64,000 nucleotides of DNA, from the NCBI RefSeq assembly GCF_047722505.1, contig NZ_CP159814.1, positions 992,001 to 1,056,000 on the forward strand. The letters are read 5' to 3'. Below, piece after piece: positions 7,393 through 16,403 of the stretch. Both the position numbers and the translations under genes were made by a program. The notes beneath the pieces are model-generated. The model was not told the DNA's origin and ran no database searches. It saw only the letters and a program-made list of their open reading frames with translations. Position 1 is the first letter of the stretch. The number at the start of each line of letters is the position of its first letter. This DNA is from Pelagibacter sp047722505. Lineage in GTDB: Bacteria > Pseudomonadota > Alphaproteobacteria > Pelagibacterales > Pelagibacteraceae.

Positions 7393-8343
7393 TTATTCTA
7401 TTAAACGCACTGGCTTTTTATTAACACATGCCTCTAAATTTTCAATCATTTGTGTATAAAATTTAGTGTAATTCTCTGCTGTAACATAACCAATATGTGG
7501 AAGTAACAATGCATTTGGTAAAAATCTTAATTTATTATTTTCTGGCAAAGGTTCTATATCATAAACATCTAGACCAGCACCTGCAATAACATTAGTTGAT
7601 AGCGCTATAATTAAATCATCTTCATTAATGATGGATCCTCTTGAAGTGTTAATTAAAAAAGCAGTTTTTTTCATTGTGTCTAGCTCTTTTAGTTTTATTA
7701 ACTCTTTATATCTTTCTCCACCTTGAACATGGATGGATATAAAATCAGAATTTTGAAATAAGTCTTCTTTACTACATGGAAGTACACCCAATTCTTTACA
7801 AGTATCTAAATTCAAATTTTCACTCCAAGCCATAATTTCCATACCAAAAGCTTTACCAATTTTAGCAACTTGTGAACCAACTCTTCCAAGTCCAACTAAC
7901 CCTAAAATTTTTCCTTTAAGCTCAAATCCAATAGTTGATTGCCAGTAACCTTGATACATATTATCAATTTCTTCTTTAAAGTTTCTAGCTAAACCTAAGA
8001 TTAAACCCCAGGTTAATTCTGTGGTTCCTGCAAAATCAATCTCTGTTCCACACACTATAATCTTTCTCTTTTTAGCGGCAGCTAAGTCTATTGCTTTATT
8101 TCTTGAGCCACTTGTAATGATGTATTTAAGGTCATTTAAATTATCAATTAAATTTTTAGTAATAGGAGTTCTTTCTCTCATTATCAATAATGCTTCAAAA
8201 TCTGCTAATTGCTCTATAGCGTCTGCCTCATCTTCAAAGGGTTCACTAAATATTTTAAATTCATATTTTCCAGATAGTTTTTTTAGGTCAACAAATTCAT
8301 GAGACACGTTTTGGTAATCATCTAAGATAGCAACTTTAAGCAT
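7393..8343 (-). CDS. D-isomer-specific 2-hydroxyacid dehydrogenase
   Basis: 316 residues. The N-terminal catalytic half is followed by the NAD-binding Rossmann segment LGLVGLGRVGSQVAKIGKAF, then NTSRGSIINEDDL (substrate/cofactor Arg), AGLDVYDIEPLPENN (catalytic Glu) and LLPHIGYVTAEN (catalytic His). It interconverts a 2-oxo acid and a D-2-hydroxy acid with NAD(P)H. Its start overlaps the end of the EamA transporter by eight bases, and the gene before that is an amino-acid/amine oxidase that would make a 2-oxo acid, so the three may belong to one small catabolic route (inference). Exact substrate unknown; it resembles the phosphoglycerate-dehydrogenase-like branch. Confidence 0.88.
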   Translation of the reverse strand: MLKVAILDDYQNVSHEFVDLKKLSGKYEFKIFSEPFEDEADAIEQLADFEALLIMRERTPITKNLIDNLNDLKYIITSGSRNKAIDLAAAKKRKIIVCGTEIDFAGTTELTWGLILGLARNFKEEIDNMYQGYWQSTIGFELKGKILGLVGLGRVGSQVAKIGKAFGMEIMAWSENLNLDTCKELGVLPCSKEDLFQNSDFISIHVQGGERYKELIKLKELDTMKKTAFLINTSRGSIINEDDLIIALSTNVIAGAGLDVYDIEPLPENNKLRFLPNALLLPHIGYVTAENYTKFYTQMIENLEACVNKKPVRLIE

Positions 8344-9235
8344 TTTTAATCTTTCTATTTGATAAAAGAATTCCTGTTAAAATAAATATTGCACCCAACA
8401 TATGATAAAACATAAATTTTTCATTAAAAATAATCATTGCCATAATTGCACTTAAAATAGGCATCATATGTAAAAAAACACCTGCTCTATTAGCACCAAT
8501 TAAAGCAACTCCTTTTATCCAAAAAATAAAAGAAGCAAGACCTGGAAACAAAACTACATAAAATAAAATCATGTAAAAGTTTTGATTTAGAATAATTCTA
8601 AAGCCCATTTGGTACTCTATAAAGTAAATTGGTATTAAGAAAATAAAACCAAATGAAATTACTACTTCTAGTAACCCTAGTTGAGATAATTCATGTTTTT
8701 TTTTCTTTAATAGTGCTGAATAAGTAGCCCATGACAACATTCCAAAAACCATTGTAATGTCACCTTTATTAAAATCTAAATTCATTAATATTCCAAGATT
8801 TGCTTTAGTGATTATCAAAACAACTCCAATAAAAGAACATGTAACCCCTAATATTTGAAAAGTATTAGTTTTTTCAATCTTTAAAATTGATGAAATAAAA
8901 ATTATCATTACAGGTATTGTTGATATCATTAACACTCCACTAATAACTTGCGTAAAGTTTAAAGAATAATAGACGATTGAATTAAATATGGTAACACTCG
9001 TTATTCCAAGAATTGTATAATATTTATAATTTTCTAAAATATAATTTCTTTTTTCAAATATTTCTTGAATTGTAAATGGAGCTAAGATCAACCAAGCAAA
9101 AAGCCATCTATAAAAATTTAATGAAAATGGAGGTACTTCATATTGACTAGCAAATTTACCAACTAAAAAATTTCCTGACCAGAATAAAGCTGCTAGAAAT
9201 AAAAATATATAAGCGACATTATTTTTATTTATCAC
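8336..9235 (-). CDS. EamA/DMT superfamily transporter
   Basis: 299 residues with about ten hydrophobic helices in two EamA repeats. The first starts YIFLFLAALFWSGNFLVGKFAS, a typical EamA start, and the second is around GDITMVFGMLSWATYSALLKKK. The GTG start at 9235 directly abuts the stop of the oxidase gene at 9236, and the end overlaps the dehydrogenase by eight bases, so it is in the middle of a translationally coupled operon. Probably an inner-membrane exporter or importer of a metabolite related to the two neighbouring enzymes. Substrate unknown. Confidence 0.87.
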   Translation of the reverse strand: MINKNNVAYIFLFLAALFWSGNFLVGKFASQYEVPPFSLNFYRWLFAWLILAPFTIQEIFEKRNYILENYKYYTILGITSVTIFNSIVYYSLNFTQVISGVLMISTIPVMIIFISSILKIEKTNTFQILGVTCSFIGVVLIITKANLGILMNLDFNKGDITMVFGMLSWATYSALLKKKKHELSQLGLLEVVISFGFIFLIPIYFIEYQMGFRIILNQNFYMILFYVVLFPGLASFIFWIKGVALIGANRAGVFLHMMPILSAIMAMIIFNEKFMFYHMLGAIFILTGILLSNRKIKNA

Positions 9236-10477
9236 TTAGCTAAACCTAAGTGAGCTATAAGGTTTTAAGTTTAAATTAGTGTTTTCTTCTGCAATCATTC
9301 CAGCTATTATTTTTCCTGAGATAGGTCCTAAAGTCCATCCCAAATGATGGTGACCAAAACTATAAAAAATATTTTTATGATTTTTTGATGGACCTATTAC
9401 TGGTAAAAAATCAGGTAAGCTAGGTCTAAAGCCCATCCATTCATCTTCGTGGTCTGGCAGGTCACCTAACATGTATTTTGCATTATTAATTAAATTTTTA
9501 ATTCTTCCTTTAGATAGAGGATTATTTAGACCACCAAATTCAACAGTGCCAACAACTCTAAGTCCCTGTTCCATTGGTGTAATACCAAAGCCTCTATTGG
9601 AAAAAATTACTGGTCTTTTTAAAAGATGATCGCAATCTTTAAAGTGAACATGGTACCCTCTTTCTGTATCAAGAGGTATTTTTTCATCTAAATTGTCTGT
9701 TAATATTTTAGAAAAAGCACCACATGCAATTACCAATTTATCAACAATAAATTTTTGTGTTTCAGTTTTTATGACTGGTTTTTCCTCGTCAAAATTAATG
9801 TCTTGAACATTCATTTTTAAAAATTTTCCACTTTTTTTTAAAAAAAGATCAAATAACTTTAAAAGAATTTTTTTTGGGTTTCTCGCATGTCTTCCATGCT
9901 GATAATAAACACCACCATGGTAAAAAGGTTTAATATTAGGTTCTAGGTCATGAATTTCTTTTGGTGTCACTACTTGTTGATCAACACCCAATTCATTTCT
10001 AACTTTAATTTCTAGCTCTCTGCTTTTCAAATTTTGATCATTCCAAATATATAAGATACCTTTTTTTTCGACTAAACCTTCCAGGTCTATTTCATCAAAT
10101 AGCTCATCATATGCTGGTAGTGCTAGATCTAAAATTTGGTGCATATTTTTTGCTGTGTGCATCATTCTTTCGGTTGTACAGTTTCTAATAAATTGCAGAA
10201 ACCAAGGAATCATTTTTGGCACATAATTCCACTTAAGAGCAAGTGGACCAGTTGAGCTTAAAAGCATTGCAGGAACATCCGATAAAACATCGGGTCTATT
10301 CATTAAGACACATGCATAAGGTGAGAAGTGACCTGCATTACCATAAGAAGCAGCCGGGCTGCCTGGCTCTTCTTTATCAAAGATTGTTACATCAAAACCT
10401 TTTTTTTGCAAAAATAATCCATTAGATATTCCCTGAATACCTGCCCCAATAATTCCAATCTTTAATTTTTTACTCAT
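9236..10477 (-). CDS. FAD-dependent oxidoreductase, DadA/DAO type
   Basis: 413 residues from an ATG at 10477. An open frame extends 14 codons further to a TTG, but the ATG lies immediately before the dinucleotide-binding motif (KLKIGIIGAGIQGISNGLFL) and is the better start. The ADP-binding end VTIFDKEEPGSPAASYGNAG, the mid-region VIACGAFSKIL, and the C-terminal YSFGHHHLGWTLGPISGKIIA are those of D-amino acid dehydrogenase-like DAO-family enzymes. It should oxidise a D-amino acid or amine to an imino and then 2-oxo product, passing electrons to the respiratory chain. First gene of the operon that continues with EamA, 2-hydroxyacid dehydrogenase, FkbM and msrB. A role in D-proline, hydroxyproline or D-alanine use is possible but not shown. 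Confidence 0.87.
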   Translation of the reverse strand: MSKKLKIGIIGAGIQGISNGLFLQKKGFDVTIFDKEEPGSPAASYGNAGHFSPYACVLMNRPDVLSDVPAMLLSSTGPLALKWNYVPKMIPWFLQFIRNCTTERMMHTAKNMHQILDLALPAYDELFDEIDLEGLVEKKGILYIWNDQNLKSRELEIKVRNELGVDQQVVTPKEIHDLEPNIKPFYHGGVYYQHGRHARNPKKILLKLFDLFLKKSGKFLKMNVQDINFDEEKPVIKTETQKFIVDKLVIACGAFSKILTDNLDEKIPLDTERGYHVHFKDCDHLLKRPVIFSNRGFGITPMEQGLRVVGTVEFGGLNNPLSKGRIKNLINNAKYMLGDLPDHEDEWMGFRPSLPDFLPVIGPSKNHKNIFYSFGHHHLGWTLGPISGKIIAGMIAEENTNLNLKPYSSLRFS

Positions 10478-10543
10478 GGTATTCTGTATAATTTCTAGAT
10501 AAATTTTTTCCAGTGGCAAATTCGACTAATTTTATTTAAAATA

Positions 10544-11665
10544 TTAAGCTATTAGATGTTTATGATTAATTTTAGCGCTCATAACAATTGCAAAACCAAT
10601 CATTGTTGCAAGCATTGAAGATCCTCCATAAGACATAATAGGCAATGGTGACCCAACAATGGGCAGCAGTCCTAACACCATCGACATGTTTACTGAAACA
10701 TAAAAAAATATGGCAGATCCATAGCCATAACAAAAAAGTTTTGCAAAATAACTTCTTGAAATTGAGCCAATTCTTAAAACTCTATAAATAATTATAATAT
10801 AGATTAGAAGTAATCCTAAAGAGCCTAAAAACCCGTGCTCTTCTGCAAATAAAGTAAAAATAAAATCTGTATGTTTTTCTGGTAAAAATTCTAAATAACT
10901 TTGTGTACCTTTCAAAAAACCTTTTCCAGTAAGGCCACCAGACCCAACTGCTATTTTAGATTGAATTATTTGATAACCCGCACCTAATGGGTCTTTATCT
11001 GGATCAAGAAATGTTAAAATTCTTAGTTTTTGATAGGGCTGTAAAAAAGCAATAGCAAAAGGCATTAAAACTAATAAAGCAATAAAAGAATATACAAAAT
11101 ATTTAATATTAATTCCTGCTAGCCAAATAACTGCCAATCCACTTAATGCAATTAAAATTGAAGTTCCCAAGTCAGGTTGGGTAATAACCAGCATAATTGG
11201 TAAAATTAAAATTATAAAAGCAATAAAGATGACCTGCAAGGTGTTCACTTTATCTAGTTGGATACGGTGATAATACCTAGCAAGACATACTATTATTGAA
11301 ATTTTCATTAATTCAGATGGTTGTAAATTGATCAAATATAAATTGATCCATCTTTGTGACCCTGAAGCTTTAATACCGTATAAAGAGGCCCAAATTAAAA
11401 GAAATAAAACTACCCCATAAAATAAGTAAGCAAAATAATGCCAAATTTTAATGTTAATAAGTGACATAAAAATCATCATTGTAAAAAAAATTAAAAATTT
11501 TAAAATATGACTTTTACTATGAAATAAAATTTCCCCTCCATCTGTTGAATACATAGACAAAGCACTAATTAGTCCAAGACATAAAATACACAACAATAAT
11601 ATATAATCAAAGTCTCTTAATTTTTGAAAAAATGTGGGTTGTACATTAAATGAATTATATTGCAT
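10544..11665 (-). CDS. rodA: Rod-shape peptidoglycan glycosyltransferase RodA (SEDS family)
   Basis: 373 residues with about ten membrane helices. SEDS-family signatures are visible: INLQPSELMKISIIVCLARY, then ITQPDLGTSILIALSGLAVIW, GSGGLTGKGFLKGTQ, FLPEKHTDFIFTLFAEEHGF and the C-terminal GSPLPIMSYGGSSMLA. It polymerises lipid II glycans for side-wall growth together with PBP2, whose gene abuts it directly upstream (stop at 11666, start at 11665). Last gene of the mreBCD-mrdA-rodA operon. Confidence 0.95.
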   Translation of the reverse strand: MQYNSFNVQPTFFQKLRDFDYILLLCILCLGLISALSMYSTDGGEILFHSKSHILKFLIFFTMMIFMSLINIKIWHYFAYLFYGVVLFLLIWASLYGIKASGSQRWINLYLINLQPSELMKISIIVCLARYYHRIQLDKVNTLQVIFIAFIILILPIMLVITQPDLGTSILIALSGLAVIWLAGINIKYFVYSFIALLVLMPFAIAFLQPYQKLRILTFLDPDKDPLGAGYQIIQSKIAVGSGGLTGKGFLKGTQSYLEFLPEKHTDFIFTLFAEEHGFLGSLGLLLIYIIIIYRVLRIGSISRSYFAKLFCYGYGSAIFFYVSVNMSMVLGLLPIVGSPLPIMSYGGSSMLATMIGFAIVMSAKINHKHLIA

Positions 11666-13633
11666 TTATATCTTAATGGTTTTTTTAATCTTAATTTTCT
11701 CTCTAAGTTCGTGCCTATCTATAATTAATTTAAAAAGCCTCTTTGCAATCGGTGCTGCAGTAGAGCTACCCGATCCACCATGTTCAATTACAATACTTAA
11801 TGCATACCTTGGGTTTTTATATGGCCCAAAAGCTACGTATAAAGCGTGATCTCTTTCATTGTATGGAATTTCAAATGTTTTTAAATCAAGCTCTCTATCT
11901 TCTGCTGTAATTCTTTTTACTTGTGATGTTCCAGTTTTTCCAGCAAATTGATATTTGGGATCATCAATTCTTGATTTGTAAGACGTTCCTCTTATCTCAT
12001 TGGTTGAGGCAAACATTGCCTCTCTGACTAGTTTTATATTTTTAGAGTTTAGAAATAAAGGTTCATGTTTTTTGATATTTAGAAAATCAAAAAGTTTTGA
12101 TGTTTCTAATTTTAATTCATTATTTTTTAAATTTAATTGTTCTATATTATTGTTCATTATAGATTTAATTTCAGTTTCTGTTTTAGCGTTCGCTTCCACT
12201 ACTATTTTTGGATAAATCTTAAATCCTCCATTTGCTAGTTGGGCCGTCATGAGACATAATTGTAGTGGTGTAGTTTGCAAATAACCTTGCCCAATACCTG
12301 TAATTAGTGTTTCACCTATAACCCATCCTTTTCCTAGGGTATCTTTTTTCCATTGTGTGTCTGGAACTAATCCTTTTTTTTCATTACTATAAATTTCATT
12401 TAAAACTTTCTCTCCAAGACCAAACTTTAGAGCTGTTTTTTTCAATCGATCAACTCCAAGTTTTCTTGCGATTTCATAAAAATAAGTATCACAAGACACT
12501 TTCATGGCACTTTTTAAATTAACAACTCCATGTCCTTTTTTTTTCCAACAATGATATGTTTGACCATACATTTCAATTTTGCCAGCACAATTAACTTTGA
12601 AATTTTTAGAAATAACATCGTTCTCAAGTGCAGAAAGGGCTACTATTGGTTTAATGGTTGATCCAGGCGAATATAATCCAGATAAAGTCTTGTTAACTAA
12701 CGGTTTTAATGGATTATTTCTAATTAGCTGCCAATCATCTTGGCTGATACCAAATAAAAATAAATTAGGATCAAATGATGGGGATGAATGCATGGCAATT
12801 ATATCTCCTGTATAAATGTCCATTACACTAATTGATCCAGCTACACCTTTTAATAATTCGTTGCTAAGTTTTTGAACCTCTGTGTCAATTGTAAGCTTAA
12901 TTGTTTTCCCTTTTATGCCCTCTTCGTGGTCTATTTGATTAATTCTTTTTCCATATGCATTAACCTCATATCTTTGTATGCCGCTTGATCCAATTAAATC
13001 ATTTTCAAATGATTTCTCCAAACCTGTTTTGCCCACCTTAAGACCCGGCACATGATTATTTTTAATTACCTCATTATTTAAAATATCTTTTACGCTTGCC
13101 CTACTTACATATCCCAATACATGTGTATAATTTTCACTCAGTGGATAATCGCGAGATACTGAAAGCACAGCTTTTGCACCAGTCAATTCATGTAAAAAAA
13201 AATTGATTTTAGTAAATTGTTCCCAGGTTAAATTGTCAGATACAATTAAAGTTTCCCATGATTTTTGACTATTTTTTTTTTTAATAATTTTATTAAATTG
13301 TGTGTCACTTAAATTTAAAAGTTCTTTTAACCTCAACATTAAACTTTTAAAATTTTCAACTTGTTCAGGGATAATATGTAGTTGATATACTTTAAGGTTG
13401 CCTGCAATCACATTTCCAAAATAGTCTAAAAATTCTCCTCTTACAGGTGGTAATCTCCATTCTCTCAGTCTATTTTTATCAGATAAAGTTAGATACTTTT
13501 TATTTTCTGTAATTTGTAATGAAAACAACCTTATAATTATTCCAGTAAAAACTACAAACTTTGCTACACCAATAATAAACATTCTTCTATTGATGGTGTG
13601 AAGTTTTTCACCACCAAAATGATTACTCTGCAT
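11666..13633 (-). CDS. mrdA: Penicillin-binding protein 2 (class B transpeptidase)
   Basis: 655 residues, one N-terminal membrane anchor (FIIGVAKFVVFTGIIIRLFSL), a pedestal domain and a transpeptidase domain. The catalytic triad motifs are present: SPGSTIKPI (SxxK), KVSCDTYFYEIA (SxD variant normal for PBP2) and AGKTGTSQV (KTG). It crosslinks the peptides of side-wall peptidoglycan in the periplasm and works with RodA and MreC. The ATG at 13633 lies inside the end of mreD (11-base overlap). Confidence 0.95.
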   Translation of the reverse strand: MQSNHFGGEKLHTINRRMFIIGVAKFVVFTGIIIRLFSLQITENKKYLTLSDKNRLREWRLPPVRGEFLDYFGNVIAGNLKVYQLHIIPEQVENFKSLMLRLKELLNLSDTQFNKIIKKKNSQKSWETLIVSDNLTWEQFTKINFFLHELTGAKAVLSVSRDYPLSENYTHVLGYVSRASVKDILNNEVIKNNHVPGLKVGKTGLEKSFENDLIGSSGIQRYEVNAYGKRINQIDHEEGIKGKTIKLTIDTEVQKLSNELLKGVAGSISVMDIYTGDIIAMHSSPSFDPNLFLFGISQDDWQLIRNNPLKPLVNKTLSGLYSPGSTIKPIVALSALENDVISKNFKVNCAGKIEMYGQTYHCWKKKGHGVVNLKSAMKVSCDTYFYEIARKLGVDRLKKTALKFGLGEKVLNEIYSNEKKGLVPDTQWKKDTLGKGWVIGETLITGIGQGYLQTTPLQLCLMTAQLANGGFKIYPKIVVEANAKTETEIKSIMNNNIEQLNLKNNELKLETSKLFDFLNIKKHEPLFLNSKNIKLVREAMFASTNEIRGTSYKSRIDDPKYQFAGKTGTSQVKRITAEDRELDLKTFEIPYNERDHALYVAFGPYKNPRYALSIVIEHGGSGSSTAAPIAKRLFKLIIDRHELREKIKIKKTIKI

Positions 13634-14144
13634 TCCTAAAGCCTATAAAAAAGTTTTCAATAAAACGAAACATATATGTGAAAAAAAAATACAAAATAAA
13701 TGTAAAAAATGTATTAAAAATACTTTTTATATAATCAATATCGTATTCGAAAATAAGAACCAGTAATATATATGAGAGTGAATTTAGGATTAATAGAGTA
13801 ATTAAAAAAAAAATCCAATCTTTAAAAAGATTGGGTGTTAATGTTATATTTCTTAAATATGATGCCAATCCACACTGTAACAAAAATAACAAACTACTAA
13901 TTCCCATTGGCAACCCTATAATTACATCGTTGAATAACCCTGCTACGAAGAGACTTACATAACCTAGGGCTTCTTTTCTCTTTAGCGTGTAATAAAAAAT
14001 TAATATATAGCTAAAATTAAAGGAAAAATATTTTAATTCCAAATCATTAAAGTTAAAGTCATTCATTATTGACACAAAAAGTAAAATCAATGGGAAGTAT
14101 TTAAATAAAACACTTCTTATATAATTTTTTCTTAATCTGCTCAT
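13623..14144 (-). CDS. mreD: Rod-shape-determining membrane protein MreD
   Basis: 173 residues, very hydrophobic, with about five membrane spans. Sequence conservation in MreD is low, but the segment with YVSLFVAGLFNDVIIGLPMGISSLLFLL has the MreD pattern (G-L-x-x-D-x-x-x-G-x-P-x-G) and the position between mreC and mrdA is decisive. It is part of the elongasome in the inner membrane. The stop of mreC at 14145 abuts its start, and its end overlaps mrdA. Confidence 0.92.
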   Translation of the reverse strand: MSRLRKNYIRSVLFKYFPLILLFVSIMNDFNFNDLELKYFSFNFSYILIFYYTLKRKEALGYVSLFVAGLFNDVIIGLPMGISSLLFLLQCGLASYLRNITLTPNLFKDWIFFLITLLILNSLSYILLVLIFEYDIDYIKSIFNTFFTFILYFFFTYMFRFIENFFIGFRNAE

Positions 14145-15359
14145 CTATATTTTTCCTTTTTGTAAAACACAATTTTTATATTTTGGTGTTCCTACTTTAT
14201 AAAGTTTGTTAAATATAGTTTTCCTACATTTGTGTCCGTATAAAAGATTTAATCTTAAGAATTTTATTTCTTCTTCTTGATTTTTTTGTACTAGAGCAGA
14301 CCGTTTAAGATCTGCAAGCTCAGTTTGTAAATTAAAAAGTTTATTTTTAAGTTGACTATTCTCTTCCTCAATATTTTGTCTAACTTCAATAGCTATTTTC
14401 TTTTCCTCCAGTAGTATTCTTAAATTTTCTTCTTTTTTTGTTGCTTCTAAAATTTGAGCATTCATTTTTTTTAATTCTTTTTTAGACGTTTGATCTAAAA
14501 CAGTTACTTTCTTAGAAAAAGATGTGACTTTTACATACTTAAGTTGTGTAAAATCTTTATAGATATCAACTTTTAAACTGTTCGTTGTTGTATTTTCTAC
14601 AGCTTTTATTTTTCCAACTAATATTCCACTTTTAAACAATCCTCCTGCTCCTGATGTTACAACTATTATTTCATCACTATCGTTTTTAAGATCTACCTCT
14701 TGAATATATTGTATAGAACCGTTTTTTTTACCATCACCTGACATGATTGCCTGAATATCATTTGGTAATATAGATACCGGAATTTTAGAATTAATATCTG
14801 ATAACAATAAAACTCTAGATGTGAAAAAATTTACTTCAACCACTTTTCCAATTAGATATTCATCATCAAGAACTGCCATCCCAAGCTTTATATTATTTTT
14901 ACTTCCCTTATTTACAACAACAGTTCTTAGAAATGGACTATTCCTATCAATTAGTACTTTTGCAACAATTTCATTATTTTTTATAAAATAATCATCAACT
15001 AGTTTTTTGTACCTTATGTTTTCTAATGTAATTATTTGTTTTGATAAATCTTTAGACTTTAATTTTTTTAATTCTTTTTCGATTAATTGATAGCTAGTAT
15101 AATGATTTATATGATTGGTTATTCTATTAAAACTATCCTCAATAATTTTTTCTGGTCCTGAAACTATGAATGAAGACCTATATACAATTTCTTTGATTGA
15201 AATTTTTACTAAATTAATAACCTTAAAATTATAACTCCCTAAGATTAAAAATAATATAGAAAAAAAAATTAATCCAAGTAATGAAAATTTTTGTTGAGTT
15301 CCTTTTTTTAAAAATGCAGATCTTATTGCTATTACAAAATCATCTCTGCTTGTTTCCAT
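14145..15359 (-). CDS. mreC: Rod-shape-determining protein MreC
   Basis: 404 residues, longer than many MreC proteins. One membrane anchor near residues 25-45, then the MreC core: AKVLIDRNSPFLRTVVVNKGSKNNIKLGM, DEYLIGKVVEVNFFTSRVLLLSD and GLFKSGILVGKI. Here a predicted coiled-coil follows the core (residues about 290-370, rich in Lys/Glu/Leu), which is unusual because the coiled coil normally lies before the core; the segment before the core is also helical. It organises PBP2 and RodA along the cell wall. It starts five bases after mreB. Confidence 0.93.
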   Translation of the reverse strand: METSRDDFVIAIRSAFLKKGTQQKFSLLGLIFFSILFLILGSYNFKVINLVKISIKEIVYRSSFIVSGPEKIIEDSFNRITNHINHYTSYQLIEKELKKLKSKDLSKQIITLENIRYKKLVDDYFIKNNEIVAKVLIDRNSPFLRTVVVNKGSKNNIKLGMAVLDDEYLIGKVVEVNFFTSRVLLLSDINSKIPVSILPNDIQAIMSGDGKKNGSIQYIQEVDLKNDSDEIIVVTSGAGGLFKSGILVGKIKAVENTTTNSLKVDIYKDFTQLKYVKVTSFSKKVTVLDQTSKKELKKMNAQILEATKKEENLRILLEEKKIAIEVRQNIEEENSQLKNKLFNLQTELADLKRSALVQKNQEEEIKFLRLNLLYGHKCRKTIFNKLYKVGTPKYKNCVLQKGKI

Positions 15360-15364
15360 TATTT

Positions 15365-16402
15365 CTAATATTCAGATAGCATAGTAGAGAATATTTCTTC
15401 TTGTTCTAGAGCTTTTCCAGTACCAATCGCAACGCATGCTAATGGATCATCCGCTATAAAAACTGGTAATCCTGTTTCTTTGGAAAACCTTTTATCAATA
15501 TTTTTTAATAATGCTCCACCACCTGTTAATGTTAATCCCATATCTACCAAATCAGCAGATAATTCAGGAGGTGTGTGCTCAAGGGCATCTTTTATTCCAT
15601 TCACCATCTGTTTTAAAATAGCATTTAATGCTTCAGCGGTATCTTCTTCGGTAATATTCACTTCTTTAGGCGTTCCTGACCTTAAGTCTCTACCTTTGAC
15701 TGCATAAGTGTTACTGTTTGATGGTATAGCTGTACCAATTTCTTTTTTTATTTTTTCTGCAGTACTGTCTCCAATCATAAGATTATATTCTTTTCTCATA
15801 TAATCAACAAGCGCTGCATCCATTGCATCTCCTGCCACTCTTAATGATTTAGAATAAACAAGACCTCCTAGTGACATAACAGCTATCTCCGTAGTACCTC
15901 CACCAATATCAACCACCATTGATCCTGTTGCTTCTGAAATTGGAAGGCCTGCTCCAATCGCTGCTGCAATTGGTTCTTCAATTAACTGAACCCTTCTAGC
16001 TCCAGCTGCAAGAGCACTATCTTGAATAGCTTTTCTTTCAACTGGTGTTGATCCTGTTGGTACGCAAATTAAAATTCTTGGGTTTGCAAACGTTTTATTT
16101 TTATGAACTTTTTTTATAAAATGTTTAATCATTTCTTCGGTAACTATAAAATCTGCAATCACTCCATCTCTTAAGGGTCTAATAGCGCTTATGTTGCCAG
16201 GCGTTCTTCCAAGCATAGTTTTAGCTTCATCCCCCACGGCTAATACAGTTTTTTTTCCATTATTATCAGCAATGGCGACAACAGATGGCTCATTTAAAAC
16301 TACTCCTTTTCCTTTTAAAACAACAAGTGTGTTAGCGGTTCCAAGATCAATCGCCATATCCTGACTCCAAACGTTAGTTATACTTTTAAACCAATTATCC
16401 AT
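15365..16402 (-). CDS. mreB: Rod-shape-determining actin homologue MreB
   Basis: 345 residues, full length. Actin-fold nucleotide motifs are visible: DMAIDLGTANTLVVLKGKGVV (phosphate 1), ILICVPTGSTPVERKA, MVVDIGGGTTEIAVMSLGG (phosphate 2) and MGLTLTGGGALLKNID (adenosine). It forms membrane-associated filaments that guide side-wall synthesis. First gene of the rod operon; leuA ends two bases upstream of its start position in the order of transcription (leuA stop at 16404), so leuA and the rod genes are probably co-transcribed. Confidence 0.97.
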   Translation of the reverse strand: MDNWFKSITNVWSQDMAIDLGTANTLVVLKGKGVVLNEPSVVAIADNNGKKTVLAVGDEAKTMLGRTPGNISAIRPLRDGVIADFIVTEEMIKHFIKKVHKNKTFANPRILICVPTGSTPVERKAIQDSALAAGARRVQLIEEPIAAAIGAGLPISEATGSMVVDIGGGTTEIAVMSLGGLVYSKSLRVAGDAMDAALVDYMRKEYNLMIGDSTAEKIKKEIGTAIPSNSNTYAVKGRDLRSGTPKEVNITEEDTAEALNAILKQMVNGIKDALEHTPPELSADLVDMGLTLTGGGALLKNIDKRFSKETGLPVFIADDPLACVAIGTGKALEQEEIFSTMLSEY

Positions 16403-16403
16403 C

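Noticed and set aside
9236..10519. Longer oxidase with a TTG start at 10519
   Set aside because: The ATG at 10477 lies immediately before the FAD-binding motif and family members begin there.
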